Assembly (NCBI RefSeq): GCF_029223285.1
Contig: NZ_JARHUJ010000009.1
Location: 372,001 to 436,000 of the forward strand
Origin: Paraflavitalea sp. CAU 1676
Lineage (GTDB): Bacteria; Bacteroidota; Bacteroidia; Chitinophagales; Chitinophagaceae
Direction of reading: 5' to 3'
DNA: 64,000 nt
Shown here: positions 53,783 through 62,698 of the stretch, piece after piece
How the letters are laid out: each line of letters starts with the position of its first letter
Position numbering within the stretch: position 1 is the first letter of the stretch
Program-made: the position numbers and the translations under genes
Notes under the pieces: model-generated
Database searches by the model: none
Told to the model about the DNA's origin: nothing
What the model saw: the letters and a program-made list of their open reading frames with translations, nothing else

Positions 53783-54305
53783 CGTGATTATTTTTGTAAA
53801 AGTAGTTTAAGCTATACGAAATGTACGTTCATTCCTACGCATCTAAAACTGGAATTAGGTCATTTCGGCTCCGGTTTTCGACATTTCAGGCCAGGCGGGT
53901 GATGGGGGTGTCGACGGGAGGGGGCTGAAGGATTAAAGCAAAACCCGGATGGGGCGCGGGCTGCAAAAAAATGTGAGAAAAAATGAGATTACCTGATACA
54001 GCTAATGTGCCTCTCTGCGAGTGCTGGTGCGGGAGAGCCGGTATCTCATGTAAAATTGACATTGTGAGGATCAAGCCGGGTGTAACCCAAGGGCGTATTC
54101 GGTAGGAAGGTAATATGGCTACCCCGGTTATGCTTTCCATCAGGCAACACCGTAACGGACAATTCATGTTGTCTTGAGCATACCGGGTAAAGGTGGCCGC
54201 TTTGGAGGTAAAGGATAATGGCACTGGTTTTGCTCGCTTGACGGGTCGGCCCCGCATACCATGCGGGGCATTTCTATTTATTAAAGAACATTAAAGTCAT
54301 GTCCA
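53783..54305. other. Unexplained half-kilobase, possible gene remnant or repeat
   Basis: No accepted gene in 520 bp. On the minus strand, two overlapping open frames cover 53886-54257, one of them (roughly 54240-54040) having a protein-like composition ending in LGYTRLDPHNVNFT before a stop. I recognise neither. A hairpin sits at its right edge. It may be an eroded gene, a multicopy element or regulatory DNA of the lyase gene. Confidence 0.35.
54249..54269 (+). terminator. GC-rich hairpin upstream of the lyase gene
   Basis: GCCCCGCAT (54249-54257), loop ACC, ATGCGGGGC (54261-54269), followed by ATTTCTATTT on the plus strand. The U-rich tract is interrupted, so it may terminate a transcript from the left or serve as a leader structure; the ATG is 37 bp on. 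Confidence 0.45.
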
Positions 54306-55640
54306 ATGAGCAAAACCAAAACACTACTGCGCCTTGCAGTAATTGTCACTTCGGTCCAATGGATGTCATGCCACAAAAATGATGTAGCCTTTAATCCCGA
54401 TTCCCCTTTTATCGACGATGTATGCACTGCCCACAGTGCCTTTGACGCCGTGGCTATTGAGTCCATCGCCACAGATGCGGCCTCTTCGTCGCTAAAGGCA
54501 GCAGCCCAGCGCATTGAGGCCGAAGATTACGCCAAAATGTTGGGCGTTCAGGTCGAAACATGCAGAGAAGGTGGTAAGAATGTCGGCTATATCTCTGCCG
54601 GCGATTGGATGGAGTACCCGGTTAACCTCGCCACGGCCGGCAGCCAGCAGGTGTCTTTCAGGGTGGCGGGACCCGGAGGCAGTTTGCAGATCAGGAAACC
54701 AGACGGAACTGTATTGGCTACTGTACAATTGCCGGCAACGCCCGGTGGTCAGGTATATGCCACTGCCAGTGCAACAGTTAACCTGCCCGCAGGAAAGCAA
54801 AACCTGCGTATCCAGTCTGTATCAGCCGGATGGAATTTCAACTGGATGGAGTTTGCTGGCGGGGGATCGGCAACGACACCAGGCGGCTCTACTAACACCG
54901 GCAATGCTACCGGGAACAATGTAGCGATTATTACTGCCTTCGAAGACGCCATCGATTTCAAGAAATGGGAAAAGGAGGTCTGTCGGTCCGGGTCGTTACA
55001 GATCAGCAGCGAAGTGCCTGCCAGGAAAGGGAAATATTCGGCCCGGTTCGAGCTCACTAAAGCCGATATACTCAACTACAAATACTCGCGTGCGGAGATC
55101 CGTCAAAAAAGTTTCCCCGAACCTGAAAAATGGTTTGGCTTCAGTAATTACCTGCCAGGCGATTTTGTTACCGATCCGCTCGCAGAAAAGATCGCCCAGT
55201 GGCATGACATGCCCGACTGGAACCTGGGCGAAAACTGGCGCTCGCCGCCCGTATCTTTCGGCATCATAAATGGTCGATATTACCTGCACATCATGTGGGC
55301 CTCCGCGGCAGTCAACACCAACCTCACCAAGGATGGCGAGAAGAAGGTTGACCTCGGCCCGGTCGACAAAATGAAATGGAACGACTGGGTGTTTCACATC
55401 AAATTCTCTTATAAGAGCGATGGCATTCTGGAGGTATGGAAGAATAAGGTGAAAGTATTCAGTCTGTATGGTCCCAATTCATTCAATGATAAAGCTTATC
55501 CTTATTTCAAAGTAGGTATTTACAAATGGGGATGGGATGGTTGGGCATCCTATTCACCCGCCAGTAAACGGGTGCTTTACTATGATGAAATAAGAATTGG
55601 TAATGCAAATTCCAATCTCAATGCTGTATCGCCTCAGTAG
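54306..55640 (+). CDS. CBM6-polysaccharide lyase lipoprotein
   Basis: A 444-residue lipoprotein (lipobox WMSC, Cys22). Residues about 66-183 form a CBM6-like carbohydrate-binding domain (RIEAEDYAKMLGVQVE, NVGYISAGDWMEYPVNL, NFNWMEF). A Gly/Thr-rich linker follows, then a polysaccharide lyase domain of the heparin lyase I/PL20-like jelly-roll type (about 210-440; YSRAEIRQKSFPEPEKWFGFSNYLP, QWHDMPDW, WNDWVFHIKFSYKSDGILEVWKN, GIYKWGW). It would cleave uronic acid-containing polymers by beta-elimination; glucuronan or alginate-like substrates are guesses. Not part of either SusC/SusD locus. Confidence 0.9.
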   Translation: MSKTKTLLRLAVIVTSVQWMSCHKNDVAFNPDSPFIDDVCTAHSAFDAVAIESIATDAASSSLKAAAQRIEAEDYAKMLGVQVETCREGGKNVGYISAGDWMEYPVNLATAGSQQVSFRVAGPGGSLQIRKPDGTVLATVQLPATPGGQVYATASATVNLPAGKQNLRIQSVSAGWNFNWMEFAGGGSATTPGGSTNTGNATGNNVAIITAFEDAIDFKKWEKEVCRSGSLQISSEVPARKGKYSARFELTKADILNYKYSRAEIRQKSFPEPEKWFGFSNYLPGDFVTDPLAEKIAQWHDMPDWNLGENWRSPPVSFGIINGRYYLHIMWASAAVNTNLTKDGEKKVDLGPVDKMKWNDWVFHIKFSYKSDGILEVWKNKVKVFSLYGPNSFNDKAYPYFKVGIYKWGWDGWASYSPASKRVLYYDEIRIGNANSNLNAVSPQ

Positions 55641-55701
55641 AGTAGAACTTTTTTACTTCCCCGGACCCATCATCAATCTCGTCATAACCTTAAACAAAAA
55701 A

Positions 55702-55721
55702 GCCCCGACTTTCGTCGGGGC
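55702..55721. terminator. Bidirectional terminator between lyase gene and tRNA-Leu
   Basis: GCCCCGAC (55702-55709), loop TTTC, GTCGGGGC (55714-55721), with AAAAAA on the left and CCTTTTC on the right, so it can end the lyase mRNA and the minus-strand tRNA transcript. Confidence 0.85.
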
Positions 55722-55731
55722 CTTTTCAGCG

Positions 55732-55815
55732 TGCCCAGGACTGGATTCGAACCAGCACACCCTTGCGAGCGCTGCGACCTGAACACAGTGCGTCTACCAA
55801 TTTCGCCACCTGGGC
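55732..55815 (-). tRNA. tRNA-Leu (anticodon CAG)
   Basis: An 84-nt cloverleaf on the minus strand: acceptor GCCCAGG pairs with CCTGGGC plus discriminator A, D-arm with TGGTAGACGC, anticodon stem CTGTG/CGCAG around loop TTCAGGT with anticodon CAG at 55779-55781, a long class II variable arm and a T-loop TTCGAAT. CCA is not encoded, so the CCA-adding enzyme at 61017 is needed. Confidence 0.96.
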
Positions 55816-55919
55816 AGGTTTGTCGTTAGGCTCTTGATCTTTCGATTTTCGAACCGCTGACTTTGTGTTCGGGGGTGCAAATATAGGGTAAATTACATTT
55901 TTACAAAAAAAGAAGTTGA

Positions 55920-56849
55920 TTATTTTACGGCAGTCTCTCTTTTCCAGCCAATTAACAACACACCAATGATCACCAATACCGTACCCGCGATCTGCTCCAT
56001 AAAGATGCTCTCACCCAATATGAAGTAGGCTTGCAGGATCGTCGATACAGGTCCGATACTGGAAATGATGGCCACATTGTTCGATCCGATCTTCTTCATG
56101 CCAAGCGATATCAGGAACGATGGGATCACCGTGGCAAAGATGGCCAGCAGCAGTCCGTACATCCACAGGTCAGCCCCCTGCTGCAGGGCACTAAAGCTGC
56201 CGGCAATCAGGAAGTGAATAAATATGCCCGCCGTGGCAGCCAGCATCGCATAGGCGGTGAATTTGGTAGCACCCACTTTTGGAATAACATACCCGCTTCC
56301 GGCAATGTAGATCGAATAGGTAATTGCACAGAGAAAGATGAGAAAACTCCCAAAGTAGAAATTGGGGTTGTGCGTATCGATCCGCAGTTCACCAAAATAA
56401 GCCAGGCCAATACCGATGTAGGTGAGGAGCAGGGCGATCTTCTGCATCCGGTGTATGGGCTGTTTGAAAACAAATGTATTGATCAATACGGCAAACGTAG
56501 GGTAGAGGAAGAGGATCAGTCTTTCCAGGCCCGCCGATATATATTGCAGACCCACGAAGTCGAACAGGCTGCTGAGGTAATAACCAAAGAGGCCCAGCAC
56601 CAGCACATAGGTCCACTGTCGTTTGGTGAGCGGAATATTGTCTTTCTTGCGGCTTACGGCCCAGGCCGCACCTGAATAAAAAGGCAGCGAGAACACCATA
56701 CGTAAAGTGAGCAGCGTAAGTGCATCTACCGCCACATGGGCAAAAGCCACTTTCACGATGATGGCCTTTGTCGAAAACAGGAGTGAACCCAATAAGGTAA
56801 TGGCAAACCCGGCCCAGGTGATCGTATGGTTCTTCTTTACGTCTTTCAT
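55920..56849 (-). CDS. EamA/DMT-family membrane transporter
   Basis: ATG 56849 (MKDVKKNHTI) gives 309 residues. Ten hydrophobic helices form two EamA repeats (about 10-145 and 160-305); the second ends with GPVSTILQAYFILGESIFMEQIAGTVLVIIGVLLIGW in pieces, a family hallmark. It exports or imports a small metabolite such as an amino acid, not identifiable by sequence. The gene begins just past the dapD terminator, so its expression may depend on readthrough or a promoter inside that hairpin. Confidence 0.92.
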   Translation of the reverse strand: MKDVKKNHTITWAGFAITLLGSLLFSTKAIIVKVAFAHVAVDALTLLTLRMVFSLPFYSGAAWAVSRKKDNIPLTKRQWTYVLVLGLFGYYLSSLFDFVGLQYISAGLERLILFLYPTFAVLINTFVFKQPIHRMQKIALLLTYIGIGLAYFGELRIDTHNPNFYFGSFLIFLCAITYSIYIAGSGYVIPKVGATKFTAYAMLAATAGIFIHFLIAGSFSALQQGADLWMYGLLLAIFATVIPSFLISLGMKKIGSNNVAIISSIGPVSTILQAYFILGESIFMEQIAGTVLVIIGVLLIGWKRETAVK

Positions 56850-56852
56850 CAA

Positions 56853-56897
56853 CAAAAAAAGCCCTGGCGGCAAGCAGCAATCACCCGCAACCAGGGC
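56853..56897 (-). terminator. Hairpin after dapD with seven T
   Basis: GGGTCCC-type arms GCCCTGG (56861-56867) and CCAGGGC (56891-56897) with a 23-nt loop, followed on the minus strand by TTTTTTT (56854-56860). The T-run ends only four bases before the transporter ATG, a position that fits an attenuator as well as a plain terminator. Confidence 0.55.
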
Positions 56898-56971
56898 CAT
56901 TCTTTTATGGTGGTGATAGCAGGCAGTGGGAGTCGGGAGAAGACGTCGGCACTGAACCCTGCTTCAAATCA

Positions 56972-57784
56972 TTATACGCTTACATTGAAATCGCGCAGCG
57001 CATCATTGAGGCTTGTCTTGAGATCGGTGCTCGCTTTACGCTGACCGATGATCAGGGCGCAACCTACCTGGTAGTCGCCGGCAGGGAATTTCTTGGTATA
57101 AGAACCGGGTATCACTACGCTGCGTGCCGGTACGCGGCCCTTGTATTCAACGGGCTCCGGACCGCTCACGTCGATGATCTTCGTGCTCTTGGTCAGCACC
57201 ACATTGGCGCCCAGTACCGCTTCTTTCTCTACGATCACGCCTTCCACTACGATACAACGGCTGCCGATAAAACAACCATCCTCAATGATCACCGGAGAGG
57301 CCTGCAGGGGCTCCAACACGCCGCCAATACCCACACCGCCACTCAGGTGCACGCCCTTGCCGATCTGTGCGCAGCTGCCCACGGTAGCCCAGGTATCCAC
57401 CATCGTGCCTTCATCTACATAAGCACCGATGTTTACGTAAGAGGGCATCAACACCACATTGCGCGCGATATAGGCGCCATGGCGTGCAATAGCATGCGGT
57501 ACAGCCCTTACGCCCAGGTCTTTGTAGTTGCTTTTCAATAACATTTTATCGTAAAACTCGAACGGGCCTACCGTCCAGGTCTGCATTTGCTGAATACCAA
57601 AGTATAGCAGGATCGCCTGCTTCACCCATTCATTCACCGTCCAGCCATCGGGGCCGGGGGATGCCACGCGCAGTAAACCCTTATCCACTTCTGCGATGAC
57701 CGACTTAACCGCCTCGCTATATTTATTATCTTTTAATAATTCCCGGTTGCCCCAGGCTTCTACAATCAATTGCTGTAATTCCAT
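56972..57784 (-). CDS. dapD: 2,3,4,5-tetrahydropyridine-2,6-dicarboxylate N-succinyltransferase
   Basis: ATG 57784 (MELQQLIVEAW) gives 270 residues, the normal DapD length. The enzyme transfers succinyl from succinyl-CoA to tetrahydrodipicolinate in the lysine and meso-diaminopimelate pathway. An N-terminal helical region is followed by a left-handed beta helix of hexapeptide repeats (about 100-240) with MPSYVNIGAYVDEGTMVDTWATVGSCAQIGKGVHLSGGVGIGGV in pieces and PARSVVIPGSYTKKFPAGDYQVGCALIIG. It is a cytoplasmic trimer. Probably monocistronic, or coupled to the transporter downstream by readthrough. Confidence 0.96.
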   Translation of the reverse strand: MELQQLIVEAWGNRELLKDNKYSEAVKSVIAEVDKGLLRVASPGPDGWTVNEWVKQAILLYFGIQQMQTWTVGPFEFYDKMLLKSNYKDLGVRAVPHAIARHGAYIARNVVLMPSYVNIGAYVDEGTMVDTWATVGSCAQIGKGVHLSGGVGIGGVLEPLQASPVIIEDGCFIGSRCIVVEGVIVEKEAVLGANVVLTKSTKIIDVSGPEPVEYKGRVPARSVVIPGSYTKKFPAGDYQVGCALIIGQRKASTDLKTSLNDALRDFNVSV

Positions 57785-57883
57785 GTTGCCAATTTTTTGC
57801 AAACTTACTGAATAGTTAGTCTATTAAATTTCCCGGGAAAATTCCTGTTTTTATTATATTTAGCGGTCCTAAACCTGACAAGT

Positions 57884-59266
57884 ATGCGTTCCCTATTGAT
57901 CCTGATCCTGTGCTTGCATGCCCTTTCGCTTCATGCCCAAAAGAAGTACACCTTTGAGTCGTATGTTGGGTGGAATGGCGCCGATCAACACCTCTATACC
58001 ATTTCCTCCAAAGACCAAAAGCAGCACTGCCTCTTCCTCACCAGCAAAGATTCATTGCGCGCCTGGCTTGTAGATACCAACATGCAGCCAACGAAGTCCT
58101 GGGCATTCAAACGAAGGCCCGAAGACAAAGTGCTGGGCGCCGTCATGACCGGCAACCTGGTGAGCTTCTTTACGCAAAAGTCTTTTGAGAAAGGGATACA
58201 TGCTTATTCGTACAATACCCTTACAGGCCATCAGTATAAAAAAGTATTGCCTTTCGATCCGGAAAAAGAAAAAGAAACAGAGCGTGTCAACAGTCCGGGC
58301 CATTTCCTTTATGTAACCGCCAGTAGAAGATCGGCCCAAATGACGGTTTACGACATCACCAGCGACAGCACTTATACCACCACCCGCCATACATTCAACA
58401 AAGAAGAATGGCAGGGAGATGCCAATCTGTACCGGCGGGTCATGAATGCCGATAAGATGCTTGCTGCCGGCGAGCCGGCCATCGCAAAGGTGCAGAACCC
58501 CAACAAACTCTATGTACAGGGCGATACGCTCTACCTTCTGCTCGATGAACCTGGCCAGCCTACCAAAGCATATATATTCGACCTGGCCAATCAAAGAACG
58601 GCAGAACGTAATATCCTGCACCAGGTTATCCGGGTGCCGGTGGAAACTGCCGTCTCCGTCAACTCTTACCTGCTGGGTAATAACTTATTTTATGTGCAGG
58701 CTACCATCGATACGCTGCAGGTTGAAATTTCCGATATACGATCTGGCGCTGTGCTGCAGCAATACCAGGCAGGCAGCCGAACCAAGCAGATCGTTTTTGG
58801 TAACACACCTATTACGCAGGAAGGGGGCGCTGTCCTGGGCGCCAATGACAGCCGGGAGCTCGGTAAAACAAAACAACTGTTGCGCAAGATGGTCAATGGC
58901 AAAGCCGTTATCATGGCCCTGCATCAGCACGGCCGCATCATTATGACCATCGCTTCTTACGCTACCGCATCATATGTTCATAACCATGGCTCCTTTGGGG
59001 GCACTGGCTCAATGATGTTCATGGGTGGGTTTTCCAGCAATTCCTGGACGGTCTCTGCAAAATTCCGGTCGCTGCTGCAGGATAATACACTTACTCATAT
59101 CCAGGGCGAACCCGGTGGTATCGTCAATGACTGGGCCGACACGTATCCCGATTATCAGGCCTTCGACGTTTCTGCCGCTGCCGAGAACCTCATCATGAGC
59201 GGTAACAAATACTACTATGCCTGTTATGATAAAAAAGACAATAAGTTGGTCATAGCCGCCTTTTAG
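57884..59266 (+). CDS. Exported protein of unknown function
   Basis: A 460-residue protein with a signal peptide (hydrophobic 4-16, cleavage near LHAQ at 19). The mature part is beta-rich, with repeated strand-turn patterns suggesting a propeller-like or six-stranded repeat fold, and a Gly/Ser/Met-rich loop near 366-388 (HGSFGGTGSMMFMGGFSSNSW). No motif is recognised. A -7-like box TATATTTA (57855-57862) lies 21 bp before the ATG. It is followed after 16 bp by the TsaC-type gene, so co-transcription is likely. Confidence 0.8.
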   Translation: MRSLLILILCLHALSLHAQKKYTFESYVGWNGADQHLYTISSKDQKQHCLFLTSKDSLRAWLVDTNMQPTKSWAFKRRPEDKVLGAVMTGNLVSFFTQKSFEKGIHAYSYNTLTGHQYKKVLPFDPEKEKETERVNSPGHFLYVTASRRSAQMTVYDITSDSTYTTTRHTFNKEEWQGDANLYRRVMNADKMLAAGEPAIAKVQNPNKLYVQGDTLYLLLDEPGQPTKAYIFDLANQRTAERNILHQVIRVPVETAVSVNSYLLGNNLFYVQATIDTLQVEISDIRSGAVLQQYQAGSRTKQIVFGNTPITQEGGAVLGANDSRELGKTKQLLRKMVNGKAVIMALHQHGRIIMTIASYATASYVHNHGSFGGTGSMMFMGGFSSNSWTVSAKFRSLLQDNTLTHIQGEPGGIVNDWADTYPDYQAFDVSAAAENLIMSGNKYYYACYDKKDNKLVIAAF

Positions 59267-59282
59267 CCGCTACATTTGCAGC

Positions 59283-59849
59283 ATGGATTTTAATACTGAT
59301 GTGGAAAATGGCCTGGCAGTGCTGCAGCGCGGTGGGTTGATCCTGTATCCTACCGATACCATCTGGGGCATTGGTTGCGATGCCACCAATGCCGACGCCG
59401 TTCGCAGGATATACGAGTTGAAGCAACGGCCCGAAACCAAGAGCATGATCGTGCTGCTGGCCGATGAGCGCGACCTCCTGCAATATGTAGCCAACCCCGA
59501 CCTGGCCGTTTTCGATTACCTCGAAGGGGTAACGAAACCCACTACTGTTATTTATGAGGGGGCGATCGGATTGGCCGATAACCTCGTCAACCAGGATGGA
59601 TCCATTGCGATCCGCATCGTACAGGAAACTTATTGTAAACACCTCATCAAACGCCTGCGCAGGCCCATCGTGTCTACCTCGGCCAATATCAGCGGAGAAC
59701 CTTCCCCCCGCACATTTGCCGAAATACCGGAAGCCATCAAAGAACAGGTCGATTATGTGGTGCGACATAGGCGTGACGATACAGCCATTGCAGCTCCTTC
59801 GGCCATTGTGCGCTGGGAGCGCGGGCAGGTAACTGTCATAAGGCCATAA
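59283..59849 (+). CDS. L-threonylcarbamoyladenylate synthase (Sua5/YciO/YrdC family)
   Basis: A 188-residue YrdC-domain protein. The family condenses threonine, bicarbonate and ATP into threonylcarbamoyl-AMP, the first step of the t6A tRNA modification at position 37. Motifs: GGLILYPTDTIWGIGCDATN, IYELKQRPETKSMIVLLAD, and RRPIVSTSANISGEPSPRTFAEIP in pieces. It lacks the extra Sua5 C-terminal domain, like TsaC. YciO-type paralogs share the fold, so the exact role is probable rather than sure. Confidence 0.9.
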   Translation: MDFNTDVENGLAVLQRGGLILYPTDTIWGIGCDATNADAVRRIYELKQRPETKSMIVLLADERDLLQYVANPDLAVFDYLEGVTKPTTVIYEGAIGLADNLVNQDGSIAIRIVQETYCKHLIKRLRRPIVSTSANISGEPSPRTFAEIPEAIKEQVDYVVRHRRDDTAIAAPSAIVRWERGQVTVIRP

Positions 59850-59892
59850 CTGCAGAAACAAGGGATGATAACAACAAAATAGCGAACCACCC

Positions 59893-60888
59893 GTGCAATT
59901 GCTCGTCATTCAAACCGCCTTTATCGGAGATGTTGTACTGGCCACCGGTATCATCGAAAAGCTGCACCGCCAGTATCCACAGGCGCAGATCGATTTTATG
60001 GTGCGCAAAGGCAATGAAGGCCTGGTGAAAAATCATCCCTATCTACGGGAAGTACTGATATGGGAGAAAAAATCCGGAAAAAAGTACAAGAGCCTTTGGG
60101 ATCTTCTGCAGCGCGTACGGGCTAAGCAGTACGATAAGATCATCAACATACAACGTTTCGCCGCTACAGGATTGATCACGGCCCTTTCAGGCGCTAAAGA
60201 GACCATCGGCTTCGATAAAAATCCTTTCAGCAGGTTCTTTACCAAAAGGATAAAACATGTCATCAGCGATGGTACCCATACCCTGCACGAAATAGAGCGG
60301 AACGATGAACTGATCAGCGATTTCACCAGTGGCCCTCCCGAAAGACCCCGTCTGTATCCTTCGCCAGCCGATGAAGAAGTGGTAAAGGGATATCAGCAAT
60401 TGCCTTATATCACCATCTCTCCGGCATCAGTATGGTTCACCAAGCAGTACCCTGCTGATAAATGGGTCGCTTTTTTGCGCCAGCTAACACCGGCCTATAC
60501 AGTATACCTGCTGGGTGGCCCCGGCGATGCCGACCTGGCTGCTAACATACAGCAAGGAGCGCCCCACCTCAAGGTGCTAAGCCTTTGCGGCAAGCTCAAC
60601 TTCCTGCAATCAACCGCCCTGATGAAGCAGGCGGTCATGAATTACGTCAACGACTCTGCGCCCATGCATTTCGCTTCATCGGTCAATGCACCGGTCACCG
60701 CCGTGTATTGCTCCACGCTGCCTTCGTTTGGATTTGGACCCTTGTCCGACAAACAATTCATCGTAGAAGTGAAAGAACCTTTGCCCTGCCGCCCCTGTGG
60801 CTTGCATGGCCGCAAAACCTGTCCGCTCGGCCACTTCAAATGTGCTCACAACATACAGGAAGCCCAATTGCTGGCCAGCCTTGCCTAG
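59893..60888 (+). CDS. Glycosyltransferase family 9 (heptosyltransferase-like)
   Basis: A 331-residue GT-B enzyme starting with GTG at 59893. The N terminus QLLVIQTAFIGDVVLATGIIEKLHRQYPQAQIDFMV in pieces is the classical GT9 opening, and the C-terminal half has TISPASVWFTKQYPADKWVAFLRQL and VYLLGGPGDADLAANI. A cysteine cluster (CRPCGLHGRKTCPLGHFKC) near 298-316 is a known feature of this family. It transfers heptose or another sugar to LPS core in the cytoplasm. It lies alone among housekeeping genes, 43 bp after the TsaC-type gene, without other LPS genes. Confidence 0.93.
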   Translation: MQLLVIQTAFIGDVVLATGIIEKLHRQYPQAQIDFMVRKGNEGLVKNHPYLREVLIWEKKSGKKYKSLWDLLQRVRAKQYDKIINIQRFAATGLITALSGAKETIGFDKNPFSRFFTKRIKHVISDGTHTLHEIERNDELISDFTSGPPERPRLYPSPADEEVVKGYQQLPYITISPASVWFTKQYPADKWVAFLRQLTPAYTVYLLGGPGDADLAANIQQGAPHLKVLSLCGKLNFLQSTALMKQAVMNYVNDSAPMHFASSVNAPVTAVYCSTLPSFGFGPLSDKQFIVEVKEPLPCRPCGLHGRKTCPLGHFKCAHNIQEAQLLASLA

Positions 60889-61016
60889 GAGGTACGATGG
60901 TGCAATTTAATGTCGGCCTTCGGGTATAATACGATTGGCGCACCCTGCGCTACAAATACTTCCTTTCTTTTGCAAAGGCAGTTTTCCGCTTGTTCCATCT
61001 TGCTTACATTTGCCGA

Positions 61017-62558
61017 ATGGATATCCGGTGTACCGATAAGGAATTGTTTGTGTTCAATAAGATCGCACATGCTGCGGCCGATCTCGGCGTGGAAGCATGG
61101 GTTATCGGCGGCTTTGTGCGTGATAAATTGATAGGTCGTAATACGAAGGATGCCGATATCGTTTGTGTAGGCGATGGAATTGAACTGGCCCACCGGGTAG
61201 CTGACCGGTTCAACCCGCGTCCGCCGGTAGCCTTCTTCAAAACCTATGGTACCGCGCAGATCAAACTAAAACACTTCTACAAGAAAGAAGATGCGGTACA
61301 TGCCGGCGAACATGCCGTAAAGGAGCATGTTCATACGCAGGACGAGGTGGAGGCAATGGCAGAGCCAATGCCGGTGGAAATGAAAGACGAATCGGCTTTC
61401 GAAATAGAATTTGTGGGAGCCCGCAAGGAAAGTTACCGCTATCATAGCCGCAACCCCGAGGTAATGCCTGGCACCATCAAAGACGACCAGGACCGGCGCG
61501 ACTTCACCATCAATGCCATGGCCATCAGCCTTAACAAGGCCGACTATGGCAAACTGATAGACCCCTTCAACGGCCTGGCCGATCTGGAAAGTAAACTCAT
61601 TCGCACCCCGCTCGATCCGTTAACCACCTTCAGCGATGATCCGTTGCGCATGATGCGGGCCGTCCGATTCGCCTCACAGCTCGGGTATACGATCCATCCA
61701 CCCGTATTCCAGGCCATCAAAGACAATGTGGAGCGCATACGCATCATTTCCCAGGAAAGGATTACCGACGAGTTGAATAAAATTCTGTTAAGTCCGCGTC
61801 CTTCAGTAGGGCTCGATCTGTTGTACAAAAGCGGTTTGCTGCACATCATCTTTCCGCAAATGATTGATCTGGTTGGAGCGGAATATGTTGATGGAATGGG
61901 GCATAAAGATAATTTCTACCACACCCTGCAGGTAGTCGATAATATCAGCCAGCACACGCACGATCTGTGGTTGCGTTGGGCAGCATTATTGCATGATATC
62001 GGCAAGCCGCCTACCAAGAAATTCGAAGGCGGTCACGGGTGGACCTTCCACGGCCATGAGGTCGTTGGTGGCCGTATGGTACCCCGCATTTTCACCAGGC
62101 TTAAATTACCGCAGAATGAAAAGATGCGGTTCGTACGTAAACTCGTCGAATTGCATTTACGCCCCATCAGCCTTACCAAGGAGGATATCACCGATTCAGC
62201 TATCCGCCGATTGCTGTTCGATGCCGGCGATGATATCGATGCACTCATGTTGCTGTGCAGTGCCGATATTACGTCCAAAAACAAGCAGAAAGTAAAACGC
62301 TATCTCGAAAATTTCGAATTGGTAAAGGAACGCTTGCACGAAGTGGAAGAGAAAGATCGCATCCGCAACTGGCAGCCTCCCATCACCGGCGAAATGATCA
62401 TGGAAATATTTGGCCTCTCACCCTGCAGGCAGGTGGGAGATATCAAGAACGCCATCCGGGAAGCGATCCTGGATGGAAAAATTGATAACAACTACGATGC
62501 CGCTTACGATTTTATGATGAAAATTGCTGTGGAAATGGGCCTCAAACCAATCGTATAA
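61017..62558 (+). CDS. cca: CCA-adding tRNA nucleotidyltransferase with HD domain
   Basis: ATG 61017 (MDIRCTD) gives 513 residues. The class II poly(A)-polymerase-type head (about 20-200) has WVIGGFVRDKLIGRNTKDADIV with the GG and DxD metal site, DRRDFTINAMAI, and DPLRMMRAVRFASQLGY. A C-terminal HD domain (about 315-400) shows LRWAALLHDIGKP. It adds or repairs CCA at tRNA 3' ends, needed here because tRNA genes such as 55732 do not encode CCA. An acidic insertion near 100-140 is unusual but typical of Bacteroidota homologues. Confidence 0.94.
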   Translation: MDIRCTDKELFVFNKIAHAAADLGVEAWVIGGFVRDKLIGRNTKDADIVCVGDGIELAHRVADRFNPRPPVAFFKTYGTAQIKLKHFYKKEDAVHAGEHAVKEHVHTQDEVEAMAEPMPVEMKDESAFEIEFVGARKESYRYHSRNPEVMPGTIKDDQDRRDFTINAMAISLNKADYGKLIDPFNGLADLESKLIRTPLDPLTTFSDDPLRMMRAVRFASQLGYTIHPPVFQAIKDNVERIRIISQERITDELNKILLSPRPSVGLDLLYKSGLLHIIFPQMIDLVGAEYVDGMGHKDNFYHTLQVVDNISQHTHDLWLRWAALLHDIGKPPTKKFEGGHGWTFHGHEVVGGRMVPRIFTRLKLPQNEKMRFVRKLVELHLRPISLTKEDITDSAIRRLLFDAGDDIDALMLLCSADITSKNKQKVKRYLENFELVKERLHEVEEKDRIRNWQPPITGEMIMEIFGLSPCRQVGDIKNAIREAILDGKIDNNYDAAYDFMMKIAVEMGLKPIV

Positions 62559-62625
62559 TTACCAGGCGCTAAAAGGGTTGCTGGTATGATAGTTGTGCGA
62601 AGAAAAGAGTTTAGAGGAATTATAT

Positions 62626-62633
62626 TACTTTTG
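62626..62633 (+). promoter_or_regulatory. -7 promoter box before the pRiA4b ORF-3 family gene
   Basis: TACTTTTG matches TAnnTTTG and lies 65 bp before the ATG at 62699. No convincing -33 box at the right spacing was found. Confidence 0.45.
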
Positions 62634-62698
62634 GAGCAATAACAGCTGGCATAAGTCTTCACAACTGCTGGACCAAAACCCAAAAACACGAAACAACT

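Noticed and set aside
53886-54257. A 123-codon minus-strand frame
   Set aside because: Another frame in the same stretch looks equally protein-like, no family is recognised and no start region is convincing; reported as an unexplained block instead of a gene.
53783-54305. RNase P RNA, tmRNA or 6S RNA gene
   Set aside because: None of the conserved core motifs (for example the RNase P GAGGAAAGTCC core) is present.
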